Counted from the stretch's first letter, positions 10,337-19,130 are shown. The stretch: 64,000 nt of DNA from Hydrogenovibrio marinus (GCF_013340845.1 NZ_AP020335.1:1426001-1490000), one strand, 5' to 3'. Notes: generated by a model not told the origin, from the sequence alone. Program-made: numbers and translations.

Positions 10337-10660
10337 TTATGGCTTACATTTGTAGATATCAAATGTCATCGTGCCATCTTTCAACGGGCTAGTAGCAACG
10401 ATAGAGTCCCCGCCCATTTTAGCGGCTGTGTTTCTAGCCAAATCCGCTAGCTCTTTCTGCATGGTTTCCGGATCACGTTTGATAATACCGATTTTATCCG
10501 CAACACTCGTTGTGGTTGACCCCAGCTTCTTACAATCCTTCACATTGAACTCTTTCACCAATGTGACTTGAGCGCCCTCTTTTGTGGTTTGCACAAATGA
10601 ACACGCTGATAAAGACACCACTGCGGCCACAACCGCTGAAAACAACAATCTTCTCTTCAT
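10337..10660 (-). CDS. DUF4156-like outer-membrane lipoprotein
   Basis: A 107-residue secreted lipoprotein. The N-terminus is MKRRLLFSAVVAAVVSLSAC, a short basic and hydrophobic signal peptide ending in the lipobox LSAC. The mature part contains CKKLGSTTTSVADKIG and ends in YKCKP, which fits DUF4156 and leaves two cysteines that could form a disulphide. The ATG at 10660 is chosen because the sequence AAGGTGGAG precedes it; the GTG four codons upstream overlaps that site. Function is unknown. Confidence 0.75.
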   Translation of the reverse strand: MKRRLLFSAVVAAVVSLSACSFVQTTKEGAQVTLVKEFNVKDCKKLGSTTTSVADKIGIIKRDPETMQKELADLARNTAAKMGGDSIVATSPLKDGTMTFDIYKCKP

Positions 10661-10683
10661 AAACTTCTCCACCTTAATTAAAA

Positions 10684-11004
10684 CTACTCAGGACGCTTAC
10701 CGTTTGGATTCGGTCGCATCGTCAACAATTCTTCAACTTCATGCTGAGTATAACCACGCTCAAAAGCAAACTGCGCCAACTGGCGTGCTCGTTCGTGCAA
10801 CTCATCCATCTCTACACCGTTTTCAATCGCCTCTTCCAACCACTCGGACAACAAGTCTATTGTCCCGGCTTCCGACTCATTACCATCAGCATCCACACCT
10901 TCTTCCTTCAAGCGCTTCAGGTTCAAGTCAAAAGCATCCAGCAGCTGCTTGGCTTTCAAACGGTATTTAATATTCAACACTTCACTCATAGCCGACGCCT
11001 TCAT
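10684..11004 (-). CDS. Hypothetical acidic helical protein
   Basis: A small cytoplasmic protein of 106 residues from the ATG at 11004, or 101 from the ATG at 10989, which has a slightly better purine-rich leader. It is rich in Glu and Leu, predicted helical, with no membrane segment. It ends in a conserved-looking tail EVEELLTMRPNPNGKRPE. I do not recognise the family. It lies upstream of the lipoprotein gene on the same strand with 23 bp between, so the two may be co-transcribed. Confidence 0.6.
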   Translation of the reverse strand: MKASAMSEVLNIKYRLKAKQLLDAFDLNLKRLKEEGVDADGNESEAGTIDLLSEWLEEAIENGVEMDELHERARQLAQFAFERGYTQHEVEELLTMRPNPNGKRPE

Positions 11005-11189
11005 ATTCTTATTATGGATAAACGTCTTACCTCTAACCCTCTTTGCGCGAGTGCTGCAAAACAAGGTTATATTAAGTTTGGCTTAAAAACATGAAGAGTT
11101 CAATATGCATTTTATATGGGTCAAGCATTGTATAAAGATTAATGACTATCCTATCATTACACTATGACAGTTCATTTAAGATGCGAATC

Positions 11190-11963
11190 ATGGCAAACAA
11201 CTCATCAGACATCCTAAACGGTATCAAAGCCGTTTTCCTCGATTTAAGCGGTGTACTCTACGAAGGCCACCGGCTGATTGATGGTGCCGTCGAAGCCGTA
11301 CAATGGCTACGGCAGCAAGGCTATGTTTTGCGCTTTGTCACCAATACTGCCACCAAATCACATCACATGATTTTCGATGAGTTGATAGAGCTTGGGTTTC
11401 ATCTTGAAGAATTCGAGCTTTTCACTGCACCACAAGCGGCTAAGAACTATATTACCGAACACCAGCTTAAGCCCTATTGCATTCTGCACCCCAACCTCAT
11501 GCCCGAATTTGCAGAGCTACAATCCGACACCCCTAATTGCGTACTGCTGGGCGATGCGCAAGATGCACTCAACTACAGCAGCCTTAACAAAGCTTTTCGT
11601 TTGATTGAAGATGGCTGCCCGCTGATTGGCATAGGCAAAAACAAATACTTCATGAGTCATGATGGTTTAAAACTGGATGCTGGTGTGTTTATCCACGCGT
11701 TGGAATGGGCTAGCGGAACGGAAGCGATTATTATGGGGAAACCCGACCACCACTTCTTTCACGAAGTGGTTGCCTCAACGGATTTCAAACCGGAAGAATG
11801 CCTAATGATAGGCGATGATGTGATTGGTGATGTCAAAGGCGCCATTGATGCCGGATTAAAGGCTTGTTTGGTTCAAACAGGTAAATTTAAGGAAAGTGAT
11901 TTAAGCTCTCTTCCAAATAATGCCTTTTTGATAACATCGATTAGTCATTTAGTCACCGAATGA
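11190..11963 (+). CDS. HAD superfamily phosphatase, subclass IIA (LHPP/TIGR01458-like)
   Basis: A phosphatase-like protein of about 257 residues. Motif I is VFLDLSGVLYEG; the second acidic position is Ser where most HAD phosphatases have Asp, as in the LHPP-type subgroup. Motif II is in FVTNTATKS. A lysine and the acidic motif IV appear as IIMGKPDHHFF and CLMIGDDVIGDVKGAIDAG. The substrate is unknown; LHPP relatives act on phospholysine, phosphohistidine or pyrophosphate. Two ATGs (11181 and 11190) are possible. It is followed by a short membrane protein gene after 51 bp. Confidence 0.82.
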   Translation: MANNSSDILNGIKAVFLDLSGVLYEGHRLIDGAVEAVQWLRQQGYVLRFVTNTATKSHHMIFDELIELGFHLEEFELFTAPQAAKNYITEHQLKPYCILHPNLMPEFAELQSDTPNCVLLGDAQDALNYSSLNKAFRLIEDGCPLIGIGKNKYFMSHDGLKLDAGVFIHALEWASGTEAIIMGKPDHHFFHEVVASTDFKPEECLMIGDDVIGDVKGAIDAGLKACLVQTGKFKESDLSSLPNNAFLITSISHLVTE

Positions 11964-12014
11964 ACCTCTTTGCTTTTATAATCAATTTTCATGCAACAAA
12001 AGGACTTTGATTAA

Positions 12015-12296
12015 ATGAAAGCATTTTTCACCAAACTCTTCTCCCCAATCTTAAAGCTATTCGAAAAAGGTGAGGAGCCTGAGAACTATCAACCTTCCCA
12101 CCGAAAAATCCTTTTGATTATGGGCGTGCTGTTTTTAGGGCTGGCGGGTGTGTCTCTGTATTTCACTTTCCGCACAGACCAAATGGCGGCATTATTACCA
12201 ACTTTGATTTTTGCAGCCACTGGCTTGGTTTGCGCCATTGTCGGATTCTTGGGCAGTGATAAGGCGGTTTCGAACATTTGGCGTAGCGCGCGTTAA
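12015..12296 (+). CDS. Small membrane protein, two predicted TM helices
   Basis: A 93-residue protein with a basic amphipathic N-terminus (MKAFFTKLFSPILKLFEKG) followed by two hydrophobic segments, about 33-52 and 60-80, and a short basic tail. The AAAGGA ribosome site at about 11999-12004 supports the ATG. I do not recognise the family. It ends 12 bp from the convergent LysR gene with no visible terminator. Confidence 0.65.
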   Translation: MKAFFTKLFSPILKLFEKGEEPENYQPSHRKILLIMGVLFLGLAGVSLYFTFRTDQMAALLPTLIFAATGLVCAIVGFLGSDKAVSNIWRSAR

Positions 12297-12308
12297 GTAA
12301 TCTTCGTT

Positions 12309-13178
12309 TTAGCGTATAAACGCACGAATCCAATGTGTGTTATGCCCGAGATCGGGTAACAGCATAGACAAGGGACGAATGATTCTGTCTTCTTCGCGCA
12401 AACTTCGCCAACGAATCGTTGGCGGCAGCGTCTCCACCGCCAGCTTGGAGACCAATGCTATACCAAGCCCGACTCGAACAGCTTCTTTAATGGACTCGGT
12501 ACTGTAAAGCTCAATAACGGGTTCTATTTCCAAATCCAGTCGCTGCTTAAAGGCGAGTTCAATCATCTCACGCGTTCCTGAGCCTTGCTCGCGCATAATC
12601 AGCGGGTAATCATAGAGTGACTCGAGTGTAACCTCTTCCACCTCTGACAACGGATGCTTTTCGGGCATAATCAAAATCAACTCGTCTTGTTTCCAAGCGG
12701 TTGGGTAGTAACCTGTGTTTTTGATGCCATGTACTCGCCCTTCTACAAACGCGGCATCCAAAGTGGTTAGATTCTGCAATATCTTTTGGGTGTTACCGAC
12801 CAATACATCAACCTTAATCGCTGGATAATCCTTATGAAACTGCGCAATCAATGTCGGCAATGCATAGTTGGCAATGGTGGTTGAAGCACCAACCTTTAAG
12901 GTAACAACCTGATCGTATTCTATCTGAAGTCGGAAAGTCTCTGCATCTATCAACAACTTTGCCTGACGTTGTGCATAGGGCAATAGAGATTTTCCCAGTT
13001 CCGTCAACTCAACCCCCATGCCTTTACGCTCATACAGAGGTTGCGTGAACGACTCTTGCAAAGCTTTCAACTGACCGGAAACAGCCGGTTGTGAGCGGTG
13101 TAAAGCCTCTGCCGCCAGAGAGATGTTTTTTAGCTCGGCAACCTTAGCAAAGGTTTGTAGATAGCTGGCCTTAATCAT
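12309..13178 (-). CDS. LysR-type transcriptional regulator (YeiE/CbbR-like)
   Basis: A 289-residue LTTR: a winged-helix domain at residues 1-60 (TFAKVAELKNISLAAEALHR, then SQPAVSGQLKALQE) and a periplasmic-binding-like effector domain from about 90. It is divergent from the YeiH-type transporter gene starting at 13292, the usual arrangement for a local LysR regulator and its target. The effector is not deducible; CysB/CbbR relatives sense sulfur or carbon metabolites. Confidence 0.9.
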   Translation of the reverse strand: MIKASYLQTFAKVAELKNISLAAEALHRSQPAVSGQLKALQESFTQPLYERKGMGVELTELGKSLLPYAQRQAKLLIDAETFRLQIEYDQVVTLKVGASTTIANYALPTLIAQFHKDYPAIKVDVLVGNTQKILQNLTTLDAAFVEGRVHGIKNTGYYPTAWKQDELILIMPEKHPLSEVEEVTLESLYDYPLIMREQGSGTREMIELAFKQRLDLEIEPVIELYSTESIKEAVRVGLGIALVSKLAVETLPPTIRWRSLREEDRIIRPLSMLLPDLGHNTHWIRAFIR

Positions 13179-13201
13179 CAGAATTTCCGATAGTTTGTAT
13201 A

Positions 13202-13219
13202 AATAAATAGGATTTTATT
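13202..13219. promoter_or_regulatory. AT-rich dyad in the LysR/YeiH divergent promoter
   Basis: AATAAA and TTTATT form a 6-bp dyad separated by 6 bp, 24 bp upstream of the LysR start and 73 bp upstream of the yeiH start. The interrupted-dyad pattern resembles a LysR box, but AT-rich dyads arise easily by chance. Confidence 0.3.
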
Positions 13220-13291
13220 ATATATAGACTTTTCTAAAATAACACCTAAATCAATCCCAACTTAATCTATTCAATCTTTAGGAGCGTTATT

Positions 13292-14323
13292 ATGTTTGCT
13301 ACCGCTACCCTTCGGAGTCAAACCTTAAATGGCATTTTGTTGGTCGCCTTGTTTGCGATTGCCGCTCATGCCATTTCACAAACCAGCATCATTACAAGCT
13401 TAGGCTTGAGTCCTTTAATTGTCGGGATTCTATTAGGTGCTATCTACGGTAATACACTACACCAGCACATTCCGACGGAGTGGCACGCTGGGATTCATTT
13501 CTCAGCGAGAAAAATTCTGCGATTGGCGATTATCCTTTATGGATTTTCCATTACATTGCAGGAAGTTGCCTCCATCGGTTGGCAAGGTATTTTGCTGGCT
13601 GCTACCGTGGTCTTGACCATCTTGTCTGTTGGCTACGTGATTGGCACTAAAGTGCTAAAAATGGAACCTGAAACCGCCCTACTGACTTCCGCTGGTAGTG
13701 GTATCTGCGGTGCGGCAGCCGTACTGGCAATGGAACCTGTCACCAAGGCTCAAGGTCACCAAACAGCCGTTGCAGTTGCGACAGTGGTGGTTTTCGGCAC
13801 GTTGGCGATGTTTTTGTATCCGGTTTTGGACAGCCTACACCTTTTCCAACTGGGTACAGAAGCCAAAGGTTTATATTTCGGGAGCACTATCCATGAAGTA
13901 GCGCAAGTGGTTGGCGCATCCAGTATTTTGCCAAGCCACGCGCAGGATTATGCGGTGATTGAGAAAATGACCCGTGTTTTGATGATCGTGCCTGCCATTC
14001 TGGTGGTTGGCTGGTTGATGTCTCGTAGACAATCTGCCGGGCAAACTGAAAAATCATCGCTTGTGGCATCTATTCCTTGGTTTGCAGTTGGGTTCCTTGC
14101 CGTAACAGCATTCAACTCATTGAACCTATTGCCTCATGACATCGTCGATTCGATTCATGAAATCGATACTTTCCTGTTAACCATGGCGATGGTGGCTTTG
14201 GGAATGGAAACTCAAGTGAGTAAAATGAAACAGGTTGGGTCAAGCGCCTTTATTCTGGCTGGTATCCTATTCCTGATTCTGATGATTGGCGGTTATTTCC
14301 TGGTTAAACTGATGATTGTTTAA
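13292..14323 (+). CDS. yeiH: YeiH/UPF0324 family membrane protein, putative sulfate exporter
   Basis: A 343-residue inner-membrane protein with about ten hydrophobic helices. UPF0324 motifs include LGLSPLIVGILLGAIYGN, ILRLAIILYGFSITLQEV, TSAGSGICGAAAVLAMEPV and STIHEVAQVVGASSI. Family members are annotated as putative sulfate exporters, but the substrate is not firmly established. In a sulfur oxidiser, disposal of sulfur oxyanions would make sense, as inference. It is preceded by TAGGAG and ends at a strong terminator. Confidence 0.9.
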   Translation: MFATATLRSQTLNGILLVALFAIAAHAISQTSIITSLGLSPLIVGILLGAIYGNTLHQHIPTEWHAGIHFSARKILRLAIILYGFSITLQEVASIGWQGILLAATVVLTILSVGYVIGTKVLKMEPETALLTSAGSGICGAAAVLAMEPVTKAQGHQTAVAVATVVVFGTLAMFLYPVLDSLHLFQLGTEAKGLYFGSTIHEVAQVVGASSILPSHAQDYAVIEKMTRVLMIVPAILVVGWLMSRRQSAGQTEKSSLVASIPWFAVGFLAVTAFNSLNLLPHDIVDSIHEIDTFLLTMAMVALGMETQVSKMKQVGSSAFILAGILFLILMIGGYFLVKLMIV

Positions 14324-14345
14324 CTTTCCTATCAGCTCAAACAAC

Positions 14346-14367
14346 AAACCCACCGAAATGTGGGTTT
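14346..14367 (+). terminator. Rho-independent terminator after yeiH
   Basis: AAACCCAC and GTGGGTTT form an 8-bp stem with a 6-base loop, followed by TGTTTTTT on the + strand, 23 bp after the yeiH stop. Confidence 0.85.
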
Positions 14368-14392
14368 TGTTTTTTCATTTATCGGTATCTCT

Positions 14393-15295
14393 CTACCGGG
14401 AAATCACACTATTGATGGATAAAGGAAAACCATTGAATGAGATTCCCATTGATTTACCGTCTTTACTGGCACTCATGTGCAAATGTGGTTCTAAGGAATT
14501 CCCTGAGTTACCGACTTGTGCAATAGGGTCTCCGTCCAATACCAATTGTTTTGGCGTCACTTGAATACTCCCTTGTTTCAAATGCGCTAACAGCACCTCA
14601 CCACTATCACATTTGATGACAACGCTGTTTCCCTCTGGCATTGAAGGATTTGGGTGCATAGGTTCGTTATCGGCAACGTCATTATGCACAGACACCACCT
14701 TCCCACTACAGGGGCTGTAAACGGTTTCGCCGTAAATGTTGTAATCGTTCAGATCGCTTGGTGCCAAACCAGATGCTCTGTTGCCCAAAACGTTCAATTT
14801 AACGATATCCATCGCCTTGTCTGCACCGCCTATCGTATGGAAAGGATTGGTAACGAAACTATTACCGCCTTGCAACACATAGTAGCGGCCTGACTTGAGC
14901 GGAAAATCGATATTCAAAGTATTGTCCGCCGGGTAACGAGACAAAATTGCGATAATGCTTAATGCCATGAACATCAAGAAAACGACAATAGACGCCAAAG
15001 AAACCACTTTGGTGTTGATGGTATCCGGCTCCACCTCGGAAATGCCCAATATCATTTTGAGATAAGAATATGCCACGGCAACAGCAAACACCGCAACTAC
15101 GAAGTACCGCAAATAGTAACTTGAAAATGCCCAAGGACTGGTCAAATAGACAAACAGCATGACACTGCTCGTCGCCAATAATAGCGCAATCCAGTTCGCC
15201 CAATTGTGACGATGCGCACCGCAGATCCAGAAAGTCGCTGCTGCCGCTAACAACAAAGGATAGAGTGCAAATAAGTAGGGAAGAACAACATCCAT
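14393..15295 (-). CDS. Membrane-anchored M23 (LytM-type) peptidase-like protein
   Basis: 300 residues. The first 120 hold about four hydrophobic helices (around 1-22, 33-55, 62-83, 98-118). The rest is a LytM-like beta domain with AMDIVK, VYSPCSGKVVSVHND, NSVVIKCDSGEVLLAHLKQGSI and the EPHLHM zinc motif. The Asp of AMDI, the His of LAHL and the H-x-H of PHLHM are present. The usual first ligand His is less clear, replaced by GGADKAMDI with FH further upstream, so activity is uncertain. It is probably a periplasm-facing cell-wall endopeptidase or a recruitment domain. Confidence 0.82.
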   Translation of the reverse strand: MDVVLPYLFALYPLLLAAAATFWICGAHRHNWANWIALLLATSSVMLFVYLTSPWAFSSYYLRYFVVAVFAVAVAYSYLKMILGISEVEPDTINTKVVSLASIVVFLMFMALSIIAILSRYPADNTLNIDFPLKSGRYYVLQGGNSFVTNPFHTIGGADKAMDIVKLNVLGNRASGLAPSDLNDYNIYGETVYSPCSGKVVSVHNDVADNEPMHPNPSMPEGNSVVIKCDSGEVLLAHLKQGSIQVTPKQLVLDGDPIAQVGNSGNSLEPHLHMSASKDGKSMGISFNGFPLSINSVISR

Positions 15296-15410
15296 GACAG
15301 ACTCCCTGCCAGAGTATTTATACTGGCGAAACTTAAAATTGATGTACTACTATATTACATCAATCACTAAACATCACCCTACATAAAATTCTGTAAGCAT
15401 TTGAAAAACA

Positions 15411-15581
15411 TCACTCTTTCAGGTCTGTTTTTGGTTTTACAAACAACACAAAAACAATTGCCAAAGGCCCAAACAATAGCGCCATCACAACCCAAAATAC
15501 GACATCGGCGCCCTTCTTGTCGGCAATAAAATAAACAATAATCATCGACACCAAAGTCATCAAAATCAACAGCATCATCAT
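15411..15581 (-). CDS. Small single-pass or hairpin membrane protein
   Basis: A 56-residue ORF starting MMMLLILMTLVSMIIVYF, with a second hydrophobic run (VVFWVVMALLFGPLAIVFVLF) and a charged tail KPKTDLKE. The ATG at 15581 follows AGAGGC. Two TM helices separated by ADKKGAD are likely. It lies between the M23 gene and a DUF4260 gene on the same strand. I do not recognise a family. Confidence 0.6.
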   Translation of the reverse strand: MMMLLILMTLVSMIIVYFIADKKGADVVFWVVMALLFGPLAIVFVLFVKPKTDLKE

Positions 15582-15596
15582 AGTTGCCTCTCTTGA

Positions 15597-16001
15597 TTAT
15601 TCTTCATGTTTGGATAATTTTACACCCTTGCCGATCATACCTAAGTGCGTATGCGAAAAACTATCGGGAAACTTCAAACCATAGCCCAACATACGGTCAA
15701 AACCGATATGAGCAAACCAAACAACTGCTAACATCAGTGCCACATCGTTATGAGCCATTAGCCCAATAATCGCTAATACCGCAGGGAAAACTTTATTATG
15801 CGTGAGATTGTAGGCGGCTGCCCCTACCAAGGGATTGAAAAGATAGAACAACATTGCCAGATCCGGCACAAGAAACAGCCACAGAAAACTATACCAGCTG
15901 AAACCTTGCACGTCATAAACCACTAATGACAACACAAAAATAGACAAGCCTTCAAGCTTCAATAACACATTTGGTTTAGCAAGCAGGTTTAACATAAGCA
16001 C
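15597..16001 (-). CDS. DUF4260 family membrane protein
   Basis: A 134-residue inner-membrane protein with about four hydrophobic segments. DUF4260 features are LAKPNVLLKLEGLSIFVLSL at the start, FLWLFLVPDLAMLFYLFNP, and the C-terminal HIGFDRMLGYGLKF with DSFSHTHLG. Function is unknown. It starts 9 bp after the stop of the AlkD gene, so it is the third member of a leftward cupin-alkD-DUF4260 unit. Confidence 0.85.
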   Translation of the reverse strand: MLMLNLLAKPNVLLKLEGLSIFVLSLVVYDVQGFSWYSFLWLFLVPDLAMLFYLFNPLVGAAAYNLTHNKVFPAVLAIIGLMAHNDVALMLAVVWFAHIGFDRMLGYGLKFPDSFSHTHLGMIGKGVKLSKHEE

Positions 16002-16010
16002 TCCTCCGGC

Positions 16011-16718
16011 TTAGTTAATCAGACCTTGTAAATAACGTTTACGTTCAGGCTCAGCAAAGCGTTCAATAGCGTAGCGTAGCATGGTTCTCGGCATGTTGTG
16101 ATAATGCTGCTTCAAAAAAGCTTTCAAAACCAGCTCATCTCGCTTGCCCACTTCTCTAAGCATCCAGCCCACGGCCTTATGCATCAAATCCTCTTTGTCT
16201 TGCAGAAGTATTTCGGCAAGCTTCAGAGTATCATCAAACTGATGATTGCGGATGAAATGAAATGTGGAAACCATAGCAATGCGCCTTTCCCACAGAATTG
16301 AAGAGATTGCCCAATCATAAAGCAATGTCTTGTCACGTTCCAACAAATAAGCCCCCACGACATAAGGCGCAGAACCATCCACCAAATCCCAGTTGTTGAT
16401 GCAAGCGGTATGCGACTTGTAGAGTTGAAAAATAGTTTCCTGCTCATCTGCCTTCGCTTTTTTGTAGCGATCCGCCAATAGCAACAATGCAAATAAACGA
16501 ACTTCATGAATGTGAGAGTTCAACAGCGGTACGACTTCCGTCAAATCCACCGCAAAAAATTGCTTCACCTGCTGGCGTAACACCGGCACACGAATACCAA
16601 TAAACACATCACCTTCACCGTACTCACCCTTACCAGTTTTGAAGAAACGTTGAGCTTGCTCCGCCATCTCGGCATTTCCCAAGCTCATGAGTTGTTGATT
16701 AATGATGTCTGCATTCAT
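16011..16718 (-). CDS. AlkD-family DNA alkylation repair protein
   Basis: A 235-residue all-helical HEAT-repeat protein matching AlkD-type DNA glycosylases, which remove bulky or cationic N3/N7-alkylated bases without base flipping. Visible family motifs are FIGIRVPVLRQQVKQFF near the N-terminus, NNWDLVDGSAPYVVGAYL around 110-128 with the Asp, and the Trp-rich WERRIAMVSTFHF. Its ATG overlaps the end of the cupin gene by four bases (ATGA), implying translational coupling. Confidence 0.9.
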   Translation of the reverse strand: MNADIINQQLMSLGNAEMAEQAQRFFKTGKGEYGEGDVFIGIRVPVLRQQVKQFFAVDLTEVVPLLNSHIHEVRLFALLLLADRYKKAKADEQETIFQLYKSHTACINNWDLVDGSAPYVVGAYLLERDKTLLYDWAISSILWERRIAMVSTFHFIRNHQFDDTLKLAEILLQDKEDLMHKAVGWMLREVGKRDELVLKAFLKQHYHNMPRTMLRYAIERFAEPERKRYLQGLIN

Positions 16719-17056
16719 TCGATGATTCTATCTCCATGGCTGGGCGGTGTTGAGATGACGAGAAATCTCACATCCTCTTGTGTCTGGTTACTGAGCTGAT
16801 GTTTCACCCCTGCCGGAACGTGCATCCCTTCTCCTGCGTGAAGCATGTGAGCTATCCCTTCCACTTCAAGCTCAGCTTGACCGGATAACACATAGAAAAA
16901 CTGTTCTGCGCGCTCATGGTAATGTCTCACCTCAAAGCAGCCGGGCAACACCCGTTCTTCTATCACACTGAGGTTATCCGAACGAGCCAAGTGCCAACCA
17001 TCACAGTTATCGCCCCAGTTGTAGTGCTCGGCATTTTTAATGGATGTCACTTTCAT
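16715..17056 (-). CDS. Cupin-domain protein
   Basis: A 113-residue single-domain cupin. Motif 1 is FEVRHYHERAEQFFYVLSGQAELEVEG (His, His and Glu ligands) and motif 2 is GMHVPAGVKHQLSNQ (His ligand), so a metal site is likely. No enzymatic role can be read from sequence. It overlaps the AlkD gene by 4 bp and lies 22 bp after the GNAT gene. Confidence 0.88.
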   Translation of the reverse strand: MKVTSIKNAEHYNWGDNCDGWHLARSDNLSVIEERVLPGCFEVRHYHERAEQFFYVLSGQAELEVEGIAHMLHAGEGMHVPAGVKHQLSNQTQEDVRFLVISTPPSHGDRIIE

Positions 17057-17078
17057 CGCATATCTCTCTCAGCTAGGC

Positions 17079-17564
17079 TTAGAACAATTCTTTTTCGTAA
17101 ACAATGAACGCTATATCACTTTTAACCATTTTGTCCGTTTGAACAAAACCGAAACTTTCATACAGCTTATGCGCGCTTGTCATAGTCAATTGCGTCCATA
17201 AGATCATCTTTTTCCAATGATTTTCTTGTGCAAACGCTAAAGCATGCGAAACCAATTGTTTTCCAACGCCCAAATTTCTAAAGTTGTTTTTGACTCCCAA
17301 TAAATGCATCTCGCATTCATCCTGCTTTGCTCTCACAACAGTACTGGACGTCGGCGGCACGACGATAACCATGCCGACAAGCTCACTTGTTGCAGTGTCA
17401 CGCGCGCATAGCATTTGCCCCCGTGCTTTCACCTTGTTAGGTTCAAAAACGCTTTCGGCAACATCCTTTCTGATAAAACCACCTTGTACATAAACCTCGT
17501 CAAGTAATGCTGACAGCTCAGCATCCGTGACTTCCTCATGACATTTTTCGATTTTAAACAACAT
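17079..17564 (-). CDS. GNAT family N-acetyltransferase
   Basis: A 161-residue acetyltransferase. The acetyl-CoA loop is recognisable as LLGVKNNFRNLGVGKQLVSHAL (pattern R/Q-x-x-G-x-G/A; here N-x-G-V-G-K), preceded by beta strands with ELVGMVIVVPP, and followed by LYESFGFVQTDKMV. The substrate is unknown. It is part of a run of small leftward genes. Confidence 0.87.
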   Translation of the reverse strand: MLFKIEKCHEEVTDAELSALLDEVYVQGGFIRKDVAESVFEPNKVKARGQMLCARDTATSELVGMVIVVPPTSSTVVRAKQDECEMHLLGVKNNFRNLGVGKQLVSHALAFAQENHWKKMILWTQLTMTSAHKLYESFGFVQTDKMVKSDIAFIVYEKELF

Positions 17565-17585
17565 GACACGTTCTATGTGCTTACC

Positions 17586-17921
17586 TTAATTGTTTGCCCT
17601 AAGTGCTGCTTCATAACCTAAACCTGCCCAATAGCTCAAGGTATCCAGGTCATCAATCACTTCTTCGGGAACCGTGTAGTAGGATAAATAACAAGTCTTG
17701 CCTTGGCGAAGGTAGGAAAACTTCTCCAATCCTTTTTCTTCAAACAAGTTGCGGTTTTCATCATCAACCTTAACGTAAAGCTCCCCAGCGATGATAAGTG
17801 CAAACATCAAGTCACCGCAAAAAATGCCATAGCCACCAAACATACGTTTTGCCGTCGCAGGACAAAACAACTGGAGGTTATCCACTATGAGGTCAACAAA
17901 GTCATCTCGCTGCTTGGCCAT
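17586..17921 (-). CDS. TfoX/Sxy N-terminal domain protein
   Basis: A 111-residue protein consisting only of the TfoX N-terminal domain (KRMFGGYGIFCGDLMFALII, then ELYVKVDDENRNLF and SYLRQGKTCYLSYYTVPEEV). Full-length Sxy/TfoX induces competence genes with CRP; the single-domain forms are of unknown role. The ATG at 17921 is preceded by GGTTGGGGTGAA, so its only good ribosome-site-like sequence is the end of a dispersed-repeat copy. Confidence 0.85.
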   Translation of the reverse strand: MAKQRDDFVDLIVDNLQLFCPATAKRMFGGYGIFCGDLMFALIIAGELYVKVDDENRNLFEEKGLEKFSYLRQGKTCYLSYYTVPEEVIDDLDTLSYWAGLGYEAALRANN

Positions 17922-17925
17922 TTCA

Positions 17926-17944
17926 CCCCAACCTGGCAGATTTT
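17926..17944 (+). repeat. Dispersed 19-bp repeat, abutting the tfoX-like start codon
   Basis: CCCCAACCTGGCAGATTTT on the + strand, an 18/19 match to the consensus. On the leftward mRNA it lies between the yaiI stop and the tfoX-like ATG, with its GGGG end 4 bases before that ATG. Confidence 0.9.
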
Positions 17945-17948
17945 ATTA

Positions 17949-18404
17949 TTATTTCGCCTTGTTCTTCGCTAGCCATTTGTCCAACTGATTGGCAAAAGCC
18001 TGTCTGTCTTTTTGGTTGAACGCATCCGGCCCACCGGTTTGAATACCACTGGAACGAAGGGTTTCCATGAAGTCACGCATATTGAGACGTGCACGGATGT
18101 TACTTTCGGTATACAACTCACCTCTTGGGTTCAGTGCTAGTGCCCCTTTGGCAATGACTTCTGACGCCAAAGGAATATCTTGTGTAACGACCAAATCGCC
18201 TTTTTGACACTCTTTGACAATCCAATTGTCAGCAACATCAAACCCTTGAGTGACTTGCCGAAAATCCACCCACTTCGAAGCGGGAATGCGCATGGCATGG
18301 TTGGCAACCAATGTCACCTGTGTTTGCGTACGGTTTGCCGCCTTGAAAAGAATCTCTTTAATCACCACGGGACAGGCATCGGCGTCTACCCAGACTTGTT
18401 TCAT
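17949..18404 (-). CDS. yaiI: YaiI/YqxD (UPF0178, DUF188) family protein
   Basis: A 151-residue PIN-like-fold protein. Family motifs are [19 protein letters not shown] at the N-terminus, [20 protein letters not shown] and the conserved ALNPRGELY, plus [20 protein letters not shown] near the end. The acidic residues suggest nuclease ancestry, but no activity is established for the family. It is followed by a dispersed-repeat copy directly after the stop codon. Confidence 0.93.
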   Translation of the reverse strand: MKQVWVDADACPVVIKEILFKAANRTQTQVTLVANHAMRIPASKWVDFRQVTQGFDVADNWIVKECQKGDLVVTQDIPLASEVIAKGALALNPRGELYTESNIRARLNMRDFMETLRSSGIQTGGPDAFNQKDRQAFANQLDKWLAKNKAK

Positions 18405-18428
18405 TCGGTATTTCTCATTACTTGAAGG

Positions 18429-19067
18429 TTAAATAGCAAAGTAGTCTTTGATTCCCGCCAGAACATTAGAGACAGCCATGGCGGCCAAAATCATCCCCAT
18501 TACTCGGCTGACAATACTTGCACCGCCATTGCCAATAAAGCGGTGAACCCAGGTAGCCAATAGCATCAACACCAGCACAACCAATAGTACCGCTAAAATC
18601 ATCAGGGAAGTTTGTACTTGTTCAAACAGGTTATAGCGGTTGTTTTCAGTCATGAGCACCGCCGCTAAAATCGCTCCTGGACTCGCGATGGATGGCACTG
18701 CGAGTGGAAAAATCGCAGTTTCATTGGCGTTTCCAGCCATCTTAAGTTCTTCTTCTGGCTTGCTTTCGCCAAAGATCATCGTCAGAGCAAACAGAAACAG
18801 GATAATACCTCCCGCTATCTGAAAGGCGGATAGCGGGATATTGATGGCATTGAGGACAAGTTCACCTGCAACGACGAAGAAAATCAAAATCAATGCCGAC
18901 ACAAATGTCGCCTGAAAAGCGATTTTACGTTTGACCTTTTCTTCATAATGATTGGTAACAGAGATAAACACCGGCACAGTACCAATCGGGTCAATGACCG
19001 CAAAAAAGAAAATAAAAGTCGCCAATAATTCGCTCATAACCATCCAATGTGAATTCGTTTCCGTCAT
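18429..19067 (-). CDS. MarC family integral membrane protein
   Basis: A 212-residue inner-membrane protein with six hydrophobic helices. MarC/UPF0056 features are FFAVIDPIGTVPVFISVT near the N-terminus, FQIAGGIILFLFAL, and ATAIFPLAVPSIASPGAI-like residues around 115-135 (NETAIFPLAVPSIASPGAIL). The old link to antibiotic resistance was withdrawn for E. coli MarC, and the substrate is unknown. It lies 24 bp upstream of yaiI on the same strand. Confidence 0.92.
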   Translation of the reverse strand: MTETNSHWMVMSELLATFIFFFAVIDPIGTVPVFISVTNHYEEKVKRKIAFQATFVSALILIFFVVAGELVLNAINIPLSAFQIAGGIILFLFALTMIFGESKPEEELKMAGNANETAIFPLAVPSIASPGAILAAVLMTENNRYNLFEQVQTSLMILAVLLVVLVLMLLATWVHRFIGNGGASIVSRVMGMILAAMAVSNVLAGIKDYFAI

Positions 19068-19130
19068 CCTAAGTTAGGATGACTTCGGCGTCAATGCTCA
19101 CCCGGTACTTAACCATTGTGGAGCATAAAA

